This document shows, piece by piece, positions 1 to 8,911 of a stretch of DNA of 64,000 nt. Position 1 is the first letter of the stretch, and each line of letters opens with the position of its first letter. Source of the DNA: Funiculus sociatus GB2-C1 (GTDB taxonomy: Bacteria; Cyanobacteriota; Cyanobacteriia; Cyanobacteriales; FACHB-T130). A program made the translations under genes and the position numbers. Under the pieces are notes generated by a model. The model worked only from the letters and a program-made list of their open reading frames with translations. It searched no databases and was not told the DNA's origin. The stretch lies in assembly GCF_039962115.1 (NCBI RefSeq), contig NZ_JAMPKJ010000017.1, positions 1 to 64,000 on the forward strand. The letters run 5' to 3'.

Positions 1-25
1 GTATTTCATCAGATATTCTTATGAA

Positions 26-583
26 TCAGACTGCGTGATCGCTCACCCGTTTTTTGCGAGCGCCTTTGTTTAGACCCCATATTACCTCAGCATCGACTTT
101 TGCAAGAGGTCTAATCATCCAGCCTTGAAGACGACCGCTTGCACAGACATTGGCGGAAGTATAACCGTAGGTAACGCGAACCCAAGTATAACCATTGCCT
201 TGCTGAGTGCCTCCGCTAGGATCGTTTAAAACATCGGCTCCCGGTCGAGCGACGCGCAAGATACGGCAGCTGGTGCTGGGACAAGAGCGGATATTAACGG
301 TACTCAACACGTTATAAACCCGACCATCATCTGTCGCTGTCCCTGCCACACCTGCACCGAGTGCGTTTGCTGTACCTACTCTAGCTTTTATGGATTGGCG
401 GACGGTATCGGCTTCACTAACCGCACCTCCTGCTTGTTCTGGTGCGACAGTTCTGGGAGCAAACTTATTACCTGCGTTAGATGGTTCGGCTAAATTTTTG
501 GGAACGGCAACACTTAGTGTAATTCCTAATAGAGTAAAAGCTGTTAAGCCAGCGCCAATTTTTTTGAGAGTTCCTAGTTGCAT
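26..583 (-). CDS. Secreted SH3-domain protein
   Basis: The 185-residue product has a basic N-terminus followed by a hydrophobic stretch (about residues 8-27), which fits a signal peptide or N-terminal anchor, so it should act outside the cytoplasm. Residues 30-80 are low in complexity. Residues about 88-160 resemble a bacterial SH3 domain: the segment VLSTVNIRSCPSTSC has the usual 'VN-R-PS' pattern, followed by a G-TWV-V strand and a GW-I/R end. Such domains bind peptidoglycan or cell-surface ligands. Three or four cysteines in the domain could form disulfides. No enzymatic domain is present. The function is inferred from the fold only. Confidence 0.7.
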   Translation of the reverse strand: MQLGTLKKIGAGLTAFTLLGITLSVAVPKNLAEPSNAGNKFAPRTVAPEQAGGAVSEADTVRQSIKARVGTANALGAGVAGTATDDGRVYNVLSTVNIRSCPSTSCRILRVARPGADVLNDPSGGTQQGNGYTWVRVTYGYTSANVCASGRLQGWMIRPLAKVDAEVIWGLNKGARKKRVSDHAV

Positions 584-798
584 AGCAGTTTTGTGTCCTT
601 TAATTCAGTCTGCGAGTGTCTTTTCCTCGGCATGGTATTAGACACAAATACACAAACAAATTTTTCGGAATACAACACACTGTGCAATAGCAAATCACCC
701 GAAAGGGTGATTCTTTATAAAGAAAGGAACATTTAAAGAGATAGACAGATCCCAGTGCTACCTAAAGGGTGAACCTTGGTGTTGTGGGTGTCAAAAAA

Positions 799-1377
799 TC
801 AACAGTTTGCTGTGGTAAAAATAGCGTCTTCAATCGCTTGAAGAGCATCTTTCAAGTCATCGTTGACGATCTGAATATCAAACTCGCTGGCGGCGGCAAT
901 TTCTGCTTGGGCGTGACTGAGACGGCGGGCGATCGCTACCTCAGAATCCTGTCCCCGGCCTCGTATCCGGTTTTCTAGCTCGCTTACAGAAGGAGGCATG
1001 ATAAATATCCGCAATGCCTCTGGGAAATTTTTCCTGATCTGCCGCGCCCCTTCGAGTTCAATTTCTAAAATCACCCACTGTCCTTGCTGGATGTGTTCCT
1101 CTACCCGGCGTTTGGGAGTGCCGTAATAGTTTCCGGCAAACTCAGCCGATTCGAGTAGTTCACCAGCTGTTACCATTTCCTCAAACTGGCTGCGGCTGAC
1201 AAAATAATAGTTTTTACCGTCAATCTCCCCAGGACGAGGGGAGCGAGTGGTGACAGATACAGAAAAATATAGTTCTGGATGACGCGCTAGAAGCGATCGC
1301 AGCAGCGTGCCTTTGCCTACTCCACTCGGCCCTGTCAAAACAATCAGTCTCCCTTTTCCCATACTCTTCTGACTCAT
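799..1377 (-). CDS. gmk: Guanylate kinase
   Basis: This enzyme phosphorylates GMP to GDP with ATP in the cytoplasm. The 192-residue length is normal for the family. The P-loop GPSGVGKGT lies at about residues 16-24, followed by the GMP-binding segment with TTRSPRPGEIDGKNYYFVS and the EFAGNYYGT stretch. The annotated start is the ATG at 1377. A second in-frame ATG five codons later (MGKGRLIVL) has a closer purine-rich AGAAGAG sequence upstream and could be the true start. The gene lies downstream of remA on the same strand with a gap of about 170 bases, an order also found in Bacillus. Confidence 0.95.
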   Translation of the reverse strand: MSQKSMGKGRLIVLTGPSGVGKGTLLRSLLARHPELYFSVSVTTRSPRPGEIDGKNYYFVSRSQFEEMVTAGELLESAEFAGNYYGTPKRRVEEHIQQGQWVILEIELEGARQIRKNFPEALRIFIMPPSVSELENRIRGRGQDSEVAIARRLSHAQAEIAAASEFDIQIVNDDLKDALQAIEDAIFTTANC

Positions 1378-1546
1378 GCAACAAACTGTAGACTTTCTAC
1401 TTTAAAACATTGAATTGAGACTTTGGACTATAGGAACTATATATTTCCTTCGTCTCTCAATAAGAAAGCTTTCAGGCTATCCCCCAAGAAAGAAGCGCAG
1501 CAAAAATGAATAATTTTTGCCTTTTACATGATTGCCTTTTTAGTCT

Positions 1547-1810
1547 TTAGTTGTTGGCGCTACCGTCTTTGCCGATAACGAAGCGATGGGCAACAGTTTC
1601 CGGCTGAATAGCCGAGAGAATGACGTGGCTAGAATCAGTAATAATTACTGCTCTGGTACGACGCCCGTAAGTGGCATCAATCAGCTGGCCTCGATCCCTG
1701 GCATCGGTAATGATCCGTTTGATCGGGGCAGATTCTGGACTGACAATGGCAACAACTCGGTTTGCAGACACAATGTTACCAAAACCGATGTTGATTAGCT
1801 GGATGTCCAT
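1547..1810 (-). CDS. remA: DUF370 / RemA-family regulator
   Basis: The 87-residue protein matches the DUF370 (RemA/YlzA) family, with the typical start [12 protein letters not shown], the SPESAPIKR segment and the conserved core [18 protein letters not shown]. In Bacillus subtilis RemA is a DNA-binding activator of matrix and osmoprotection genes. The cyanobacterial role is not established, so the regulatory function is an inference. It sits directly upstream of gmk and divergent from rqcH. The ATG at 1810 is the only sensible start. Confidence 0.88.
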   Translation of the reverse strand: MDIQLINIGFGNIVSANRVVAIVSPESAPIKRIITDARDRGQLIDATYGRRTRAVIITDSSHVILSAIQPETVAHRFVIGKDGSANN

Positions 1811-2083
1811 AAAAAACTAACGGCATAGCCGCATAAAAAGCTTCATAGAGTCTAGTTCCCATGTTATCTACAATAATATTGACTTACAAGCTTAAAATCC
1901 ACGAAAAACCCCGTTTTTAGGTACTAACTGCTTTTTTTTACCTTTCAGTTCTTTTTAACTCTTCCAAAAGAAATAGATAAAAATACCGGTTTCATGTGAA
2001 TTGCTTCCAGATCAGGTGACTTAGTTAGCAAGGATGGAAGTAAACTAATTGTGAGCTTGTAACAATAAAAACTACGTTCTCTC

Positions 2084-3889
2084 GTGCAACTTGTTGACTT
2101 TACTACCCTAACTGGTGCTTGTTGCGAACTGCGCGATGAATGGATACCAGCGCGCACCGAACAGGTTTATCAGCGCGATCGCTTTACAATATCTCTAGCA
2201 CTGCGAACCTTGAAGCGACGGGGTTGGCTGACCATTTGTTGGCATCCGCAAGCGGCTAGAGTTTGTATAGGAAATCCACCGCCCCGGATACCGGATACAT
2301 TTACCTTCAGCGACCAGCTGCGACACCAACTGGGAGGATTTGCCTTAGTGGCGATTGAAGCGATCGCGCCTTGGGAACGAGTGCTAGACCTGCAATTTGC
2401 CAAACGTCCCGGAGACCCGGTATTCTGGCACCTGTACGTCGAAGTCATAGGCAAATACAGCAACGTTATCCTCACAGGTGCAGACAACCTAATTGTCACC
2501 GTCGCCCATCAAGTTAGCAGCCAGCAGTCCAGTGTCCGTCCTATCCAAACCGGACAACCTTACGAAGTACCCCCAGCCCTCACCAATACTACTCCCAGTT
2601 TGAGAGAATCCCAAGAGCGCTGGCAAGAGCGAGTCAGTCTTGTACCAGGAACGCTGCGGCGGAACTTACTGAAAAACTACCGTGGTTTGAGTCCAGCGCT
2701 GGTGGTATCAATGGCACAAGCCGCAGGTCTAGATTCAGAGGCTACCACCGATAGCTTGATATCATCCGACTGGGATAAATTATTTCAAAAATGGCAAGAG
2801 TGGCTGCAAGTAGTTGAACTAGGGACTGGGGAAGAGGGGAACCGAGGTAGAGGGGAACAAGGAGAGAAGGAAGAAGCGTTGTCCTCCCTGTCCCCAGTCA
2901 ACAGCCAGTTTGATCCCGGCTTTACACAAGATGGTTATAACGTCTTAGGTTGGGGTATTATCAAGCCTGCCTCATCAGTCCAAGAATTACTCAACCGCTA
3001 CTACACCGACCAACTAAATCAACAAGAATTTAACCAGATCCGCCATCAGTTAAGTCAGAAACTCAGTAATATTCTGCAAAAATTGCGTCAGAAAGCTTCT
3101 ACCTTCAAAGAACGCTTGCAGCAATCAGACCAAGCAGACCAGTACCGAGAACAAGCAGACTTGCTGATGGCTTACCTCCAAGACTGGGAACCAGGGATGA
3201 AGGCGATCGCACTCAACGATTTTGAAACAGGTAAGCCAGTCACAATTCCCCTAGATCCAGAAAAAAACGCTGTCCAAAATGCCCAATCTCTCTACAAGCG
3301 ACACCAGAAACTAAAACGCGCTCGTACAGCCGTTGAACCTTTACTCCAACAGGTGCAAGAAGAAATTGACTACCTGGAGCAAGTAGAAGCAACCCTTACC
3401 CAGCTTGATGCTTACGACGACCCAGAAGATTTACAAACGCTCTTAGAAATCCGCGATGAACTGATTGGGCAGAAATATCTAGAAGATCCAGACAACCGCA
3501 GCCGTAGGGATGAGGAAGCGAGTCACCCCTACAATTACCAGACACCCAGCGGCTTTGAATTACTCATTGGGCGCAACAACCGCCAGAACGATCAGCTAAC
3601 TTTTCGCATGGCTGGAGATTACGACCTCTGGTTCCACACTCAGGAAATTCCCGGAAGTCATGGCTTGCTGCGCGTCGCACCGGGAGAAGTCCCTGACGAA
3701 GCCGATTTGCAATTTGCCGCTGACCTAATTTCCTACTACAGCCGCGCCAGACAAAGTGACCAGGTTCCAGTGGTCTACACTCAGCCCAAACACCTCTACA
3801 AGCCTAAAGGTGCTAAACCTGGGATTGCGATTTATAAGCATGAGCGCATCATTTGGGGTCGTCCTCAGAAAGCCGTCAACTATCTTTAG
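2084..3889 (+). CDS. rqcH: NFACT-family ribosome quality control factor RqcH
   Basis: This 601-residue protein has the full NFACT architecture: an N-terminal NFACT-N domain (MQLVDFTTLT start, residues 1 to about 220), coiled-coil arms (about 330-460) and a C-terminal NFACT-R domain. In the latter, FELLIGRNNRQND, DLWFHTQEIPGSH and TQPKHLYKPKGAKPG are hallmarks. RqcH binds obstructed 50S subunits and adds C-terminal alanine tails to stalled nascent chains. The start is GTG at 2084; starting there gives the conserved first residues of the family. Residues about 245-274 form a Gly/Glu/Arg-rich low-complexity insert in a linker, caused by a purine-rich repeat at 2820-2905. The gene is divergent from remA-gmk. 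Confidence 0.92.
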   Translation: MQLVDFTTLTGACCELRDEWIPARTEQVYQRDRFTISLALRTLKRRGWLTICWHPQAARVCIGNPPPRIPDTFTFSDQLRHQLGGFALVAIEAIAPWERVLDLQFAKRPGDPVFWHLYVEVIGKYSNVILTGADNLIVTVAHQVSSQQSSVRPIQTGQPYEVPPALTNTTPSLRESQERWQERVSLVPGTLRRNLLKNYRGLSPALVVSMAQAAGLDSEATTDSLISSDWDKLFQKWQEWLQVVELGTGEEGNRGRGEQGEKEEALSSLSPVNSQFDPGFTQDGYNVLGWGIIKPASSVQELLNRYYTDQLNQQEFNQIRHQLSQKLSNILQKLRQKASTFKERLQQSDQADQYREQADLLMAYLQDWEPGMKAIALNDFETGKPVTIPLDPEKNAVQNAQSLYKRHQKLKRARTAVEPLLQQVQEEIDYLEQVEATLTQLDAYDDPEDLQTLLEIRDELIGQKYLEDPDNRSRRDEEASHPYNYQTPSGFELLIGRNNRQNDQLTFRMAGDYDLWFHTQEIPGSHGLLRVAPGEVPDEADLQFAADLISYYSRARQSDQVPVVYTQPKHLYKPKGAKPGIAIYKHERIIWGRPQKAVNYL

Positions 3890-4042
3890 TGTGAAGATTT
3901 CAACAAAATGTAAATTTTTATGATCCAAAGTTTGTATTTCCTGTTACAGTAAATATTAAGAAATCTTTTAGGCTGGCGGTTGGGAACGCGCAGGTTAGGA
4001 TTTCCTCAGATCAACGACAACAGAATCAACGAGTTTTTTGCG

Positions 4043-4070
4043 CCAGCTGTGGTAACAGCTGGTCTTTTTT
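4043..4070 (+). terminator. Rho-independent terminator
   Basis: A perfect 8-bp stem CCAGCTGT / ACAGCTGG with a GGTA loop is followed by six T residues. It lies about 155 bases after the rqcH stop and could end rqcH transcription or a short RNA. Confidence 0.65.
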
Positions 4071-4390
4071 ATTAGGTAGAGATAAATATCTATTGAAACA
4101 TTAAATTTATCAATTAAAAACCCAATTAGTTTTCCGGCTTTTCGCCTTTTTTGAGCTTTTAACCCGTTCGCGCCAGTAGCAGACGGTATGGGTACGGTGT
4201 TACGCCCCAAAGCAACCAACTTGATCATCAAGCCTAACGACTAAAAATGGACGCGATCGCTATTGTTCAGAATATTACGCGATCGCTGCCCTGGATATCC
4301 TCTATTTTCGCTATTCACCTTTTTCCTAATCTGCCATCGGCATAGCCTTGCTTGAGCGGGGCTGTAACAATTAAGTTGCTAAAAATAACC

Positions 4391-4425
4391 AATACGGAGG
4401 GAAAACGGCTTTTTCTCTCCGTATT
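4391..4425. terminator. Long near-perfect hairpin, terminator-like
   Basis: The arms AATACGGAGGGAAAA and TTTTTCTCTCCGTATT pair over about 15 bp with a single mismatch and a loop of about four bases. It is followed on the plus strand by a T-rich segment. It lies about 190 bases before the histidine kinase start and may insulate that gene from upstream transcription. Confidence 0.5.
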
Positions 4426-4614
4426 AGCTTTTTTAGCTTTCTCAGTCTTGCTCTGTCTAAACTTCAGCAGCAAATAAACATGAGAGTATGTAATAATTTA
4501 TGACGCTAAAGTAATGATTTATTGCACCCAGCTAAGAATAACAACAAAATTGGCTGTATCCTAGCTTACAATTGGCAACAGAACCCCTGTGGAAATTACT
4601 GGCTGGGTTTATAT

Positions 4615-6960
4615 ATGCACCTAAACGGTTTGCCTATTCCTTCACTATCTCTAGAGCCTGCCATTGAGCGTCAACCTCTAACCGTTGCGCCTGACACACT
4701 TCTAGTCGATGTTCTGGCGCTCATGAGTCAGTTAAGGAGTAGTTGTGTGCTACCCAACAGGATAGAAACAGATGCCAATGACGTTTCAGAAGATCCCATA
4801 AGGAGGAATTATCAGAGAAGTGTCGCATCGTCCACCTCTGTGTTTCCAGAAAGGGAAAGTGTTCTTGACACCGCCGATTCTTCCGGTTGTTACGTATTGG
4901 TCATAAAAGGTACGCAGCTAGTGGGAGTATTCACAGAGCGGGATATAGTCCGACTGACTGCTGCTGGAACTTCCCTAATAAACGTAAAAATAGGCGATGT
5001 AGTAATAAAAACAGCGATTACACTGAGGAAATCGGAAGCTCAGGATGTTTTCACTGCCCTTTCTTTATTTCGTCAGCATCGGATTCGTCACTTGCCAATA
5101 ATGGACGATAACGATCAAATTGTTGGGGTAGTGACAAACGACAGTATTCGCAAAGCGCTGCAACCCGTCAATCTCCTGACGCGATTGCGATATGTCTCTG
5201 ATGTGATGACATCTAAAGTCGTTCATGCACCTTTAACCGCTTCTGTTCTAGATTTAGCCCAGCTCATGGCTCAGCAGCTAGTCAGCTGTGTAGTTATTAC
5301 AGAACAGGGACTGGATATTGGGGACAAGGGACTAGGTAAGAGTCCTTGCAATCCCCAATCCCCAATCCCCAATCCCCAATCCCTAATCCCCAATCCCCAA
5401 CCCCTAATTCCAGTGGGAATCGTTACAGAGCGAGACGTTGTGCAGTTCCAGGCGTTAGAGTTGGACTTATCAAAAACGCAGGCTCAAGATGTAATGAGTA
5501 CGCCCTTGTTTTGCTTGCGTCCCTCAGATTCCCTATGGGATGCCCATCAAGAAATGCAACGGCGGCGTGTGCGGCGTTTGGTTGTAAGTAGCGATCGCGG
5601 ACAACTACTAGGCATCGTTTCCCAAACCAGTTTGCTGCAAGTGCTGAACCCAGCAGATATGTATAATGTCATCGAAGTATTGCAGCAAGCAGTAGAAGAA
5701 CGAACCAGCGCATTAAGAAACAGCAACGAGCGGCTGCGTTCCGAGATTGCTGAACGCAAACGAGCAGAAAATGCATTGCAGCAAGCACACGATGATTTAA
5801 AAATACAGGTAGAAGAACGAACTGCCGAACTCAATAAAGCCAATGCTCTCCTCAAACAAGACATTATTGAGCGCGTCTCAGTAGAAGCGGCATTGCGGCA
5901 ATCAGAAGCGCAATTAAAACAACAAGCCCAGCATCTACAACAAACTCTTGACAAACTGCAAAAAACGCAAGCTCAGCTAATTCAAACAGAAAAGATGTCA
6001 AGTCTGGGGCAGCTAGTTGCTGGTGTTGCTCATGAAATCAACAACCCCATCAATTTTATCTATGGCAATCTCAACTACGCAGATAAATATGTCCAAGATT
6101 TGCTGAAGCTGCTGCAACTCTTTAGCAAGCACTATCCCCAGCCAACATCTGATATTCAGCGCCTTACTGAAGAAATTGACCTAGATTTTCTCAGTACAGA
6201 CCTTCCGAAACTGTTAGCTTCGATGAAAGTGGGAGCGAACCGTATCCGGGATTTAGTGCTGTCACTGCGGAACTTCTCCCGATTAGATGAGAGTCTATTA
6301 AAATCTGTTAACATTCACGAAGGGCTAGATAGTACCCTTTTGATATTACAAAATCAGCTAGAAGCAAGAACAGGGCGTTTTGGAATTAGAGTTATTAAAG
6401 AGTACGGCAACCTGCCTCTTGTAGAGTGTTTAGGGGGTCAGCTTAATCAGGTATTTATGAATATACTGAGTAATGCGATTGATGCCTTGAAAATGCGGAG
6501 CGGAGAATTTGAAATTCCCTCTGAGGATAAGGGGCAATGGGAAATCAAGCATGGGGAGGAAAGTACCAATTACCAATTACCTACTATTCGGATTCGCACC
6601 GAAGTAGTAGACAAAAATCAAGTGGCGATTTGCATTGCAGACAACGGCATCGGTATGACAGAGGCAATCAGTCGTCAGATGTTTGACCCTTTCTTCACAA
6701 CGAAACCTGTAGGCAAAGGCACTGGGTTGGGATTGTCAATTAGCTATCAAATTATTGTGGAAAAACACGGCGGTCAGCTTCAGTGTAATTCTGCGCTTGG
6801 TCATGGAACAGAGTTTATAATTCAAATTCCGATTAGACAGCAATCTCACCCCAAACCGGTTTATCGAAACCGACGATTAAAACCTACTATTGAACGAAGC
6901 GGAACACAGAAAATACACGAGAATGAGTGTGTTTGTGAGGGATTAAAAAGGCAAGATTAA
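4615..6960 (+). CDS. Four-CBS-domain sensor histidine kinase
   Basis: I start the protein at the ATG at 4615 (781 residues). A longer frame with a TTG at 4522 has no recognisable extra domain. Four CBS motifs fill the first 350 residues; repeated VGVFTERD / VGVVTND / VGIVTERD / LGIVSQT segments mark their ends, and such pairs usually bind adenine nucleotides. A coiled coil (about 355-455) leads to the H-box GVAHEINNPINF (phospho-His near residue 470) and an HATPase domain with MNILSNAIDAL, ADNGIGM and GKGTGLGLS. No membrane segment is seen, so it should be a soluble sensor. No response regulator lies nearby. A heptanucleotide repeat interrupts CBS domain 3 in frame. Confidence 0.88.
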   Translation: MHLNGLPIPSLSLEPAIERQPLTVAPDTLLVDVLALMSQLRSSCVLPNRIETDANDVSEDPIRRNYQRSVASSTSVFPERESVLDTADSSGCYVLVIKGTQLVGVFTERDIVRLTAAGTSLINVKIGDVVIKTAITLRKSEAQDVFTALSLFRQHRIRHLPIMDDNDQIVGVVTNDSIRKALQPVNLLTRLRYVSDVMTSKVVHAPLTASVLDLAQLMAQQLVSCVVITEQGLDIGDKGLGKSPCNPQSPIPNPQSLIPNPQPLIPVGIVTERDVVQFQALELDLSKTQAQDVMSTPLFCLRPSDSLWDAHQEMQRRRVRRLVVSSDRGQLLGIVSQTSLLQVLNPADMYNVIEVLQQAVEERTSALRNSNERLRSEIAERKRAENALQQAHDDLKIQVEERTAELNKANALLKQDIIERVSVEAALRQSEAQLKQQAQHLQQTLDKLQKTQAQLIQTEKMSSLGQLVAGVAHEINNPINFIYGNLNYADKYVQDLLKLLQLFSKHYPQPTSDIQRLTEEIDLDFLSTDLPKLLASMKVGANRIRDLVLSLRNFSRLDESLLKSVNIHEGLDSTLLILQNQLEARTGRFGIRVIKEYGNLPLVECLGGQLNQVFMNILSNAIDALKMRSGEFEIPSEDKGQWEIKHGEESTNYQLPTIRIRTEVVDKNQVAICIADNGIGMTEAISRQMFDPFFTTKPVGKGTGLGLSISYQIIVEKHGGQLQCNSALGHGTEFIIQIPIRQQSHPKPVYRNRRLKPTIERSGTQKIHENECVCEGLKRQD
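5304..5411 (+). repeat. In-frame heptanucleotide repeat element inside the kinase gene
   Basis: The segment has the core GGGACTAGGTAAGAG followed by about eight heptamers of the CCCCAAT type. It encodes a low-complexity stretch with repeated NPQSPIP units at about residues 230-265 without breaking the frame. The same core occurs at intergenic loci (11.1, 12.1, 18.9, 38.0, 43.3 and 45.6 kb). Confidence 0.85.
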
Positions 6961-7528
6961 AAATTAATAAAAAAATTCTATAGGAGCTTAATTTTTTGTG
7001 CTGGGGGCGATCGCATTCTGCCGTGAGAAATAACCCAAAAAAATGCGCGATCGCTATTTTATTATTTCTACAATTTCAATAGTAAATTGGTTACTCAATT
7101 TTATTCAGCAATTGAAGGGTTGGGTGTGATACGTATGTAGGGACATGGCATTGCCATGTTTTTACTAAGGTGGCGAAAACAAAACAATCGCGATATATTC
7201 CACCCGACTGAGAAACCCTATATTTCTACAGCCGTCTTATTTAATTTGTAACCTTTAGCCCTTTTAGCCTGTCGCTCTCGTGAGGAGACGCTACGAACGA
7301 AAAAATACTTTATAACTTCTGCAAGGATAGAGACAACTTCCCAACCTGCGAATTTTGTAGCGTCTGTCCTGGCTTAACAAGTGTGTCATTCTCTTTTGCA
7401 GCCTAGATATGCCCATAATGTCTGAGCTACTACAGAAACCGTATTCAGTCTATTTGCTGCTGCGGTGAAGAACTTTTTTGATTACAGTGGGATTATCTAC
7501 TGTATTGCTGTCGTTCAGCGCAAAGAAT
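6961..7528. other. Intergenic region with dispersed repeat
   Basis: No gene is visible. It holds two HIP1 sites near 7007 and 7050, a dispersed repeat at 7128-7216 (listed separately), a fragment GTGAGGAGACGCTACG near 7280 of a type common in cyanobacterial spacers, and the probable promoter region of the HtrA gene. Confidence 0.5.
7128..7216. repeat. Dispersed repeat, TATAGCG family
   Basis: The segment contains the near palindrome ACATGGCATTGCCATGT and ends in TTCCACCCGACTGAGAAA followed by CCCTATA. A close relative lies at 56735-56812, and the end motif recurs at 63757-63854. It looks like a non-coding mobile remnant. Confidence 0.65.
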
Positions 7529-8722
7529 ATGAGTTTACTTGCCAAGCAGCTGACCACTTATCTCGCTTTGTTGGCTATCGGCGGTGGTGCAGGAATATAT
7601 GCCAGTCGCTATTTTAATGCTGACGAAACTCGCGTTAGTAGCGGACAGCAGCAAATATTTCCCCCAGCGCTACAACAAATATCTCCAGGGCGCGGGTCGT
7701 CCCAAGATAACCTGAACTTTATTGCTGAAGCTGTAGAAAAAGTCGGCCCTGCGGTGGTCAGAATAGATTCGGCTCGTACCGTGTCCCAGCAAGTTCCGGA
7801 TGCTTTCAGAAACCCCTTTTTCCGACGCTTTTTTGGCAACGAAATGCCAATTCCCCCAGAAGACCGAATTGAGCGGGGTACGGGTTCTGGATTCATTCTT
7901 AGCTCAGATGGCCGCTTGATGACAAATGCTCATGTTGTCGCTGGGGCAGATACAGTTAAGGTGACGCTCAAAGATGGCCGGATTTTGAATGGTCGTGTAG
8001 TGGGGACAGATCCAGTTACTGATGTGGCTGTGGTCAAAATTGATGCTAATAAGTTGCCGTGGGTACGGCTGGGAGATTCGGAAAATTTGATACCAGGTCA
8101 GTGGGCGATCGCTATTGGCAATCCCCTCGGACTAGATAACACTGTAACTGTAGGCATCGTCAGCGCTACAGGTCGTTCCAGTTTACAGGTGGGTGTCCCT
8201 GATAAGCGAGTAAGATTTATTCAAACTGATGCGGCAATTAACCCCGGAAACTCCGGCGGCCCGTTATTAAACGCCCGTGGCGAAGTCATTGGCATCAACA
8301 CAGCAATTCGGGCAAATGCTCAGGGACTCGGTTTTGCTATCCCGATTGAAACTGCTTCGCGAGTCGGTAATCAGCTATTTAGCCAAGGTCGTGCTGAACA
8401 TCCCTATTTGGGAATTCAAATGGTGACGATTACCCCAGACGTGAAAGAAGAAATTAACAAAAGTCCGGAAGTACAATTTAAACTCACTCAGGACAAAGGT
8501 GTTTTAATCGTGCGAGTCGTCAAAAACTCACCAGCAGACCGCGCTGGCTTACGTGAAGGAGATGTTATTAAAAGAATTAGCGGTCAACAAGTCAATAGTG
8601 CCGATCAAGTACAGGAACGGGTAGAAGCTAGTTCAGTTGGTGGCAAGCTGGAAGTAGAAATCAATCGCAACGGTCAAAACCAGAATGTCCAAGTCCAACC
8701 CGGTGCTTTCCCTGTTGAGTAG
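7529..8722 (+). CDS. HtrA/Deg-family serine protease (HhoA/HhoB/HtrA type)
   Basis: This is a trypsin-like protease with an N-terminal hydrophobic segment and a C-terminal PDZ domain. It should act in the periplasm or lumen on damaged proteins. The catalytic triad is visible: His in TNAHVVAG (about residue 133), Asp in TDVAVVKI (about 167) and Ser in NPGNSGGPLL (about 241). The PDZ domain covers about residues 295-395. I choose the ATG at 7529, which gives MSLLAKQLTTYLALLAIGG directly before the signal/anchor segment. A TTG at 7478 would add 17 residues. The gene stands alone and converges with speA. Confidence 0.93.
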   Translation: MSLLAKQLTTYLALLAIGGGAGIYASRYFNADETRVSSGQQQIFPPALQQISPGRGSSQDNLNFIAEAVEKVGPAVVRIDSARTVSQQVPDAFRNPFFRRFFGNEMPIPPEDRIERGTGSGFILSSDGRLMTNAHVVAGADTVKVTLKDGRILNGRVVGTDPVTDVAVVKIDANKLPWVRLGDSENLIPGQWAIAIGNPLGLDNTVTVGIVSATGRSSLQVGVPDKRVRFIQTDAAINPGNSGGPLLNARGEVIGINTAIRANAQGLGFAIPIETASRVGNQLFSQGRAEHPYLGIQMVTITPDVKEEINKSPEVQFKLTQDKGVLIVRVVKNSPADRAGLREGDVIKRISGQQVNSADQVQERVEASSVGGKLEVEINRNGQNQNVQVQPGAFPVE

Positions 8723-8763
8723 TTTGACGCTGACGATTTTCCCTCACTTCGCATCTAACCCAA

Positions 8764-8809
8764 ATTCCGCACCTTCAATTGTCCTATGTGACAACTGGGG
8801 GTGCGGAAT
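8764..8809. terminator. Hairpin between convergent genes
   Basis: The arms ATTCCGCACC and GGTGCGGAAT are perfectly complementary, and the inner CAATTGTC / GACAACTG pair in part, giving a long stem. It lies between the converging protease gene and speA, so it may terminate transcription from one or both sides, or be a small palindromic repeat. Confidence 0.5.
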
Positions 8810-8911
8810 ATAGGTAATAGGGCATTTGTTGGGTTTCGCGGTTGCACAGGCCCAAGCTACTAGGGCTTACTTGTCTACGATGTTAAAGGGCTTTGACATT
8901 GCCCCTGCTAC

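Larger units (their letters stand above)
3890..4614. other. Intergenic region with two hairpins
   Basis: This stretch of about 720 bases contains two strong hairpins, listed separately, and three HIP1-like sites near 4250-4290. A 78-codon minus-strand frame (3995-4231) runs across one hairpin and matches nothing I recognise, so I do not call it a gene. A small RNA ending at the hairpin at 4043-4070 is possible but has no support beyond the terminator. Confidence 0.5.

Noticed and set aside
3995-4231. 78-codon minus-strand frame
   Set aside because: It runs through a terminator hairpin, has no good ribosome-binding site and resembles no family that I know.
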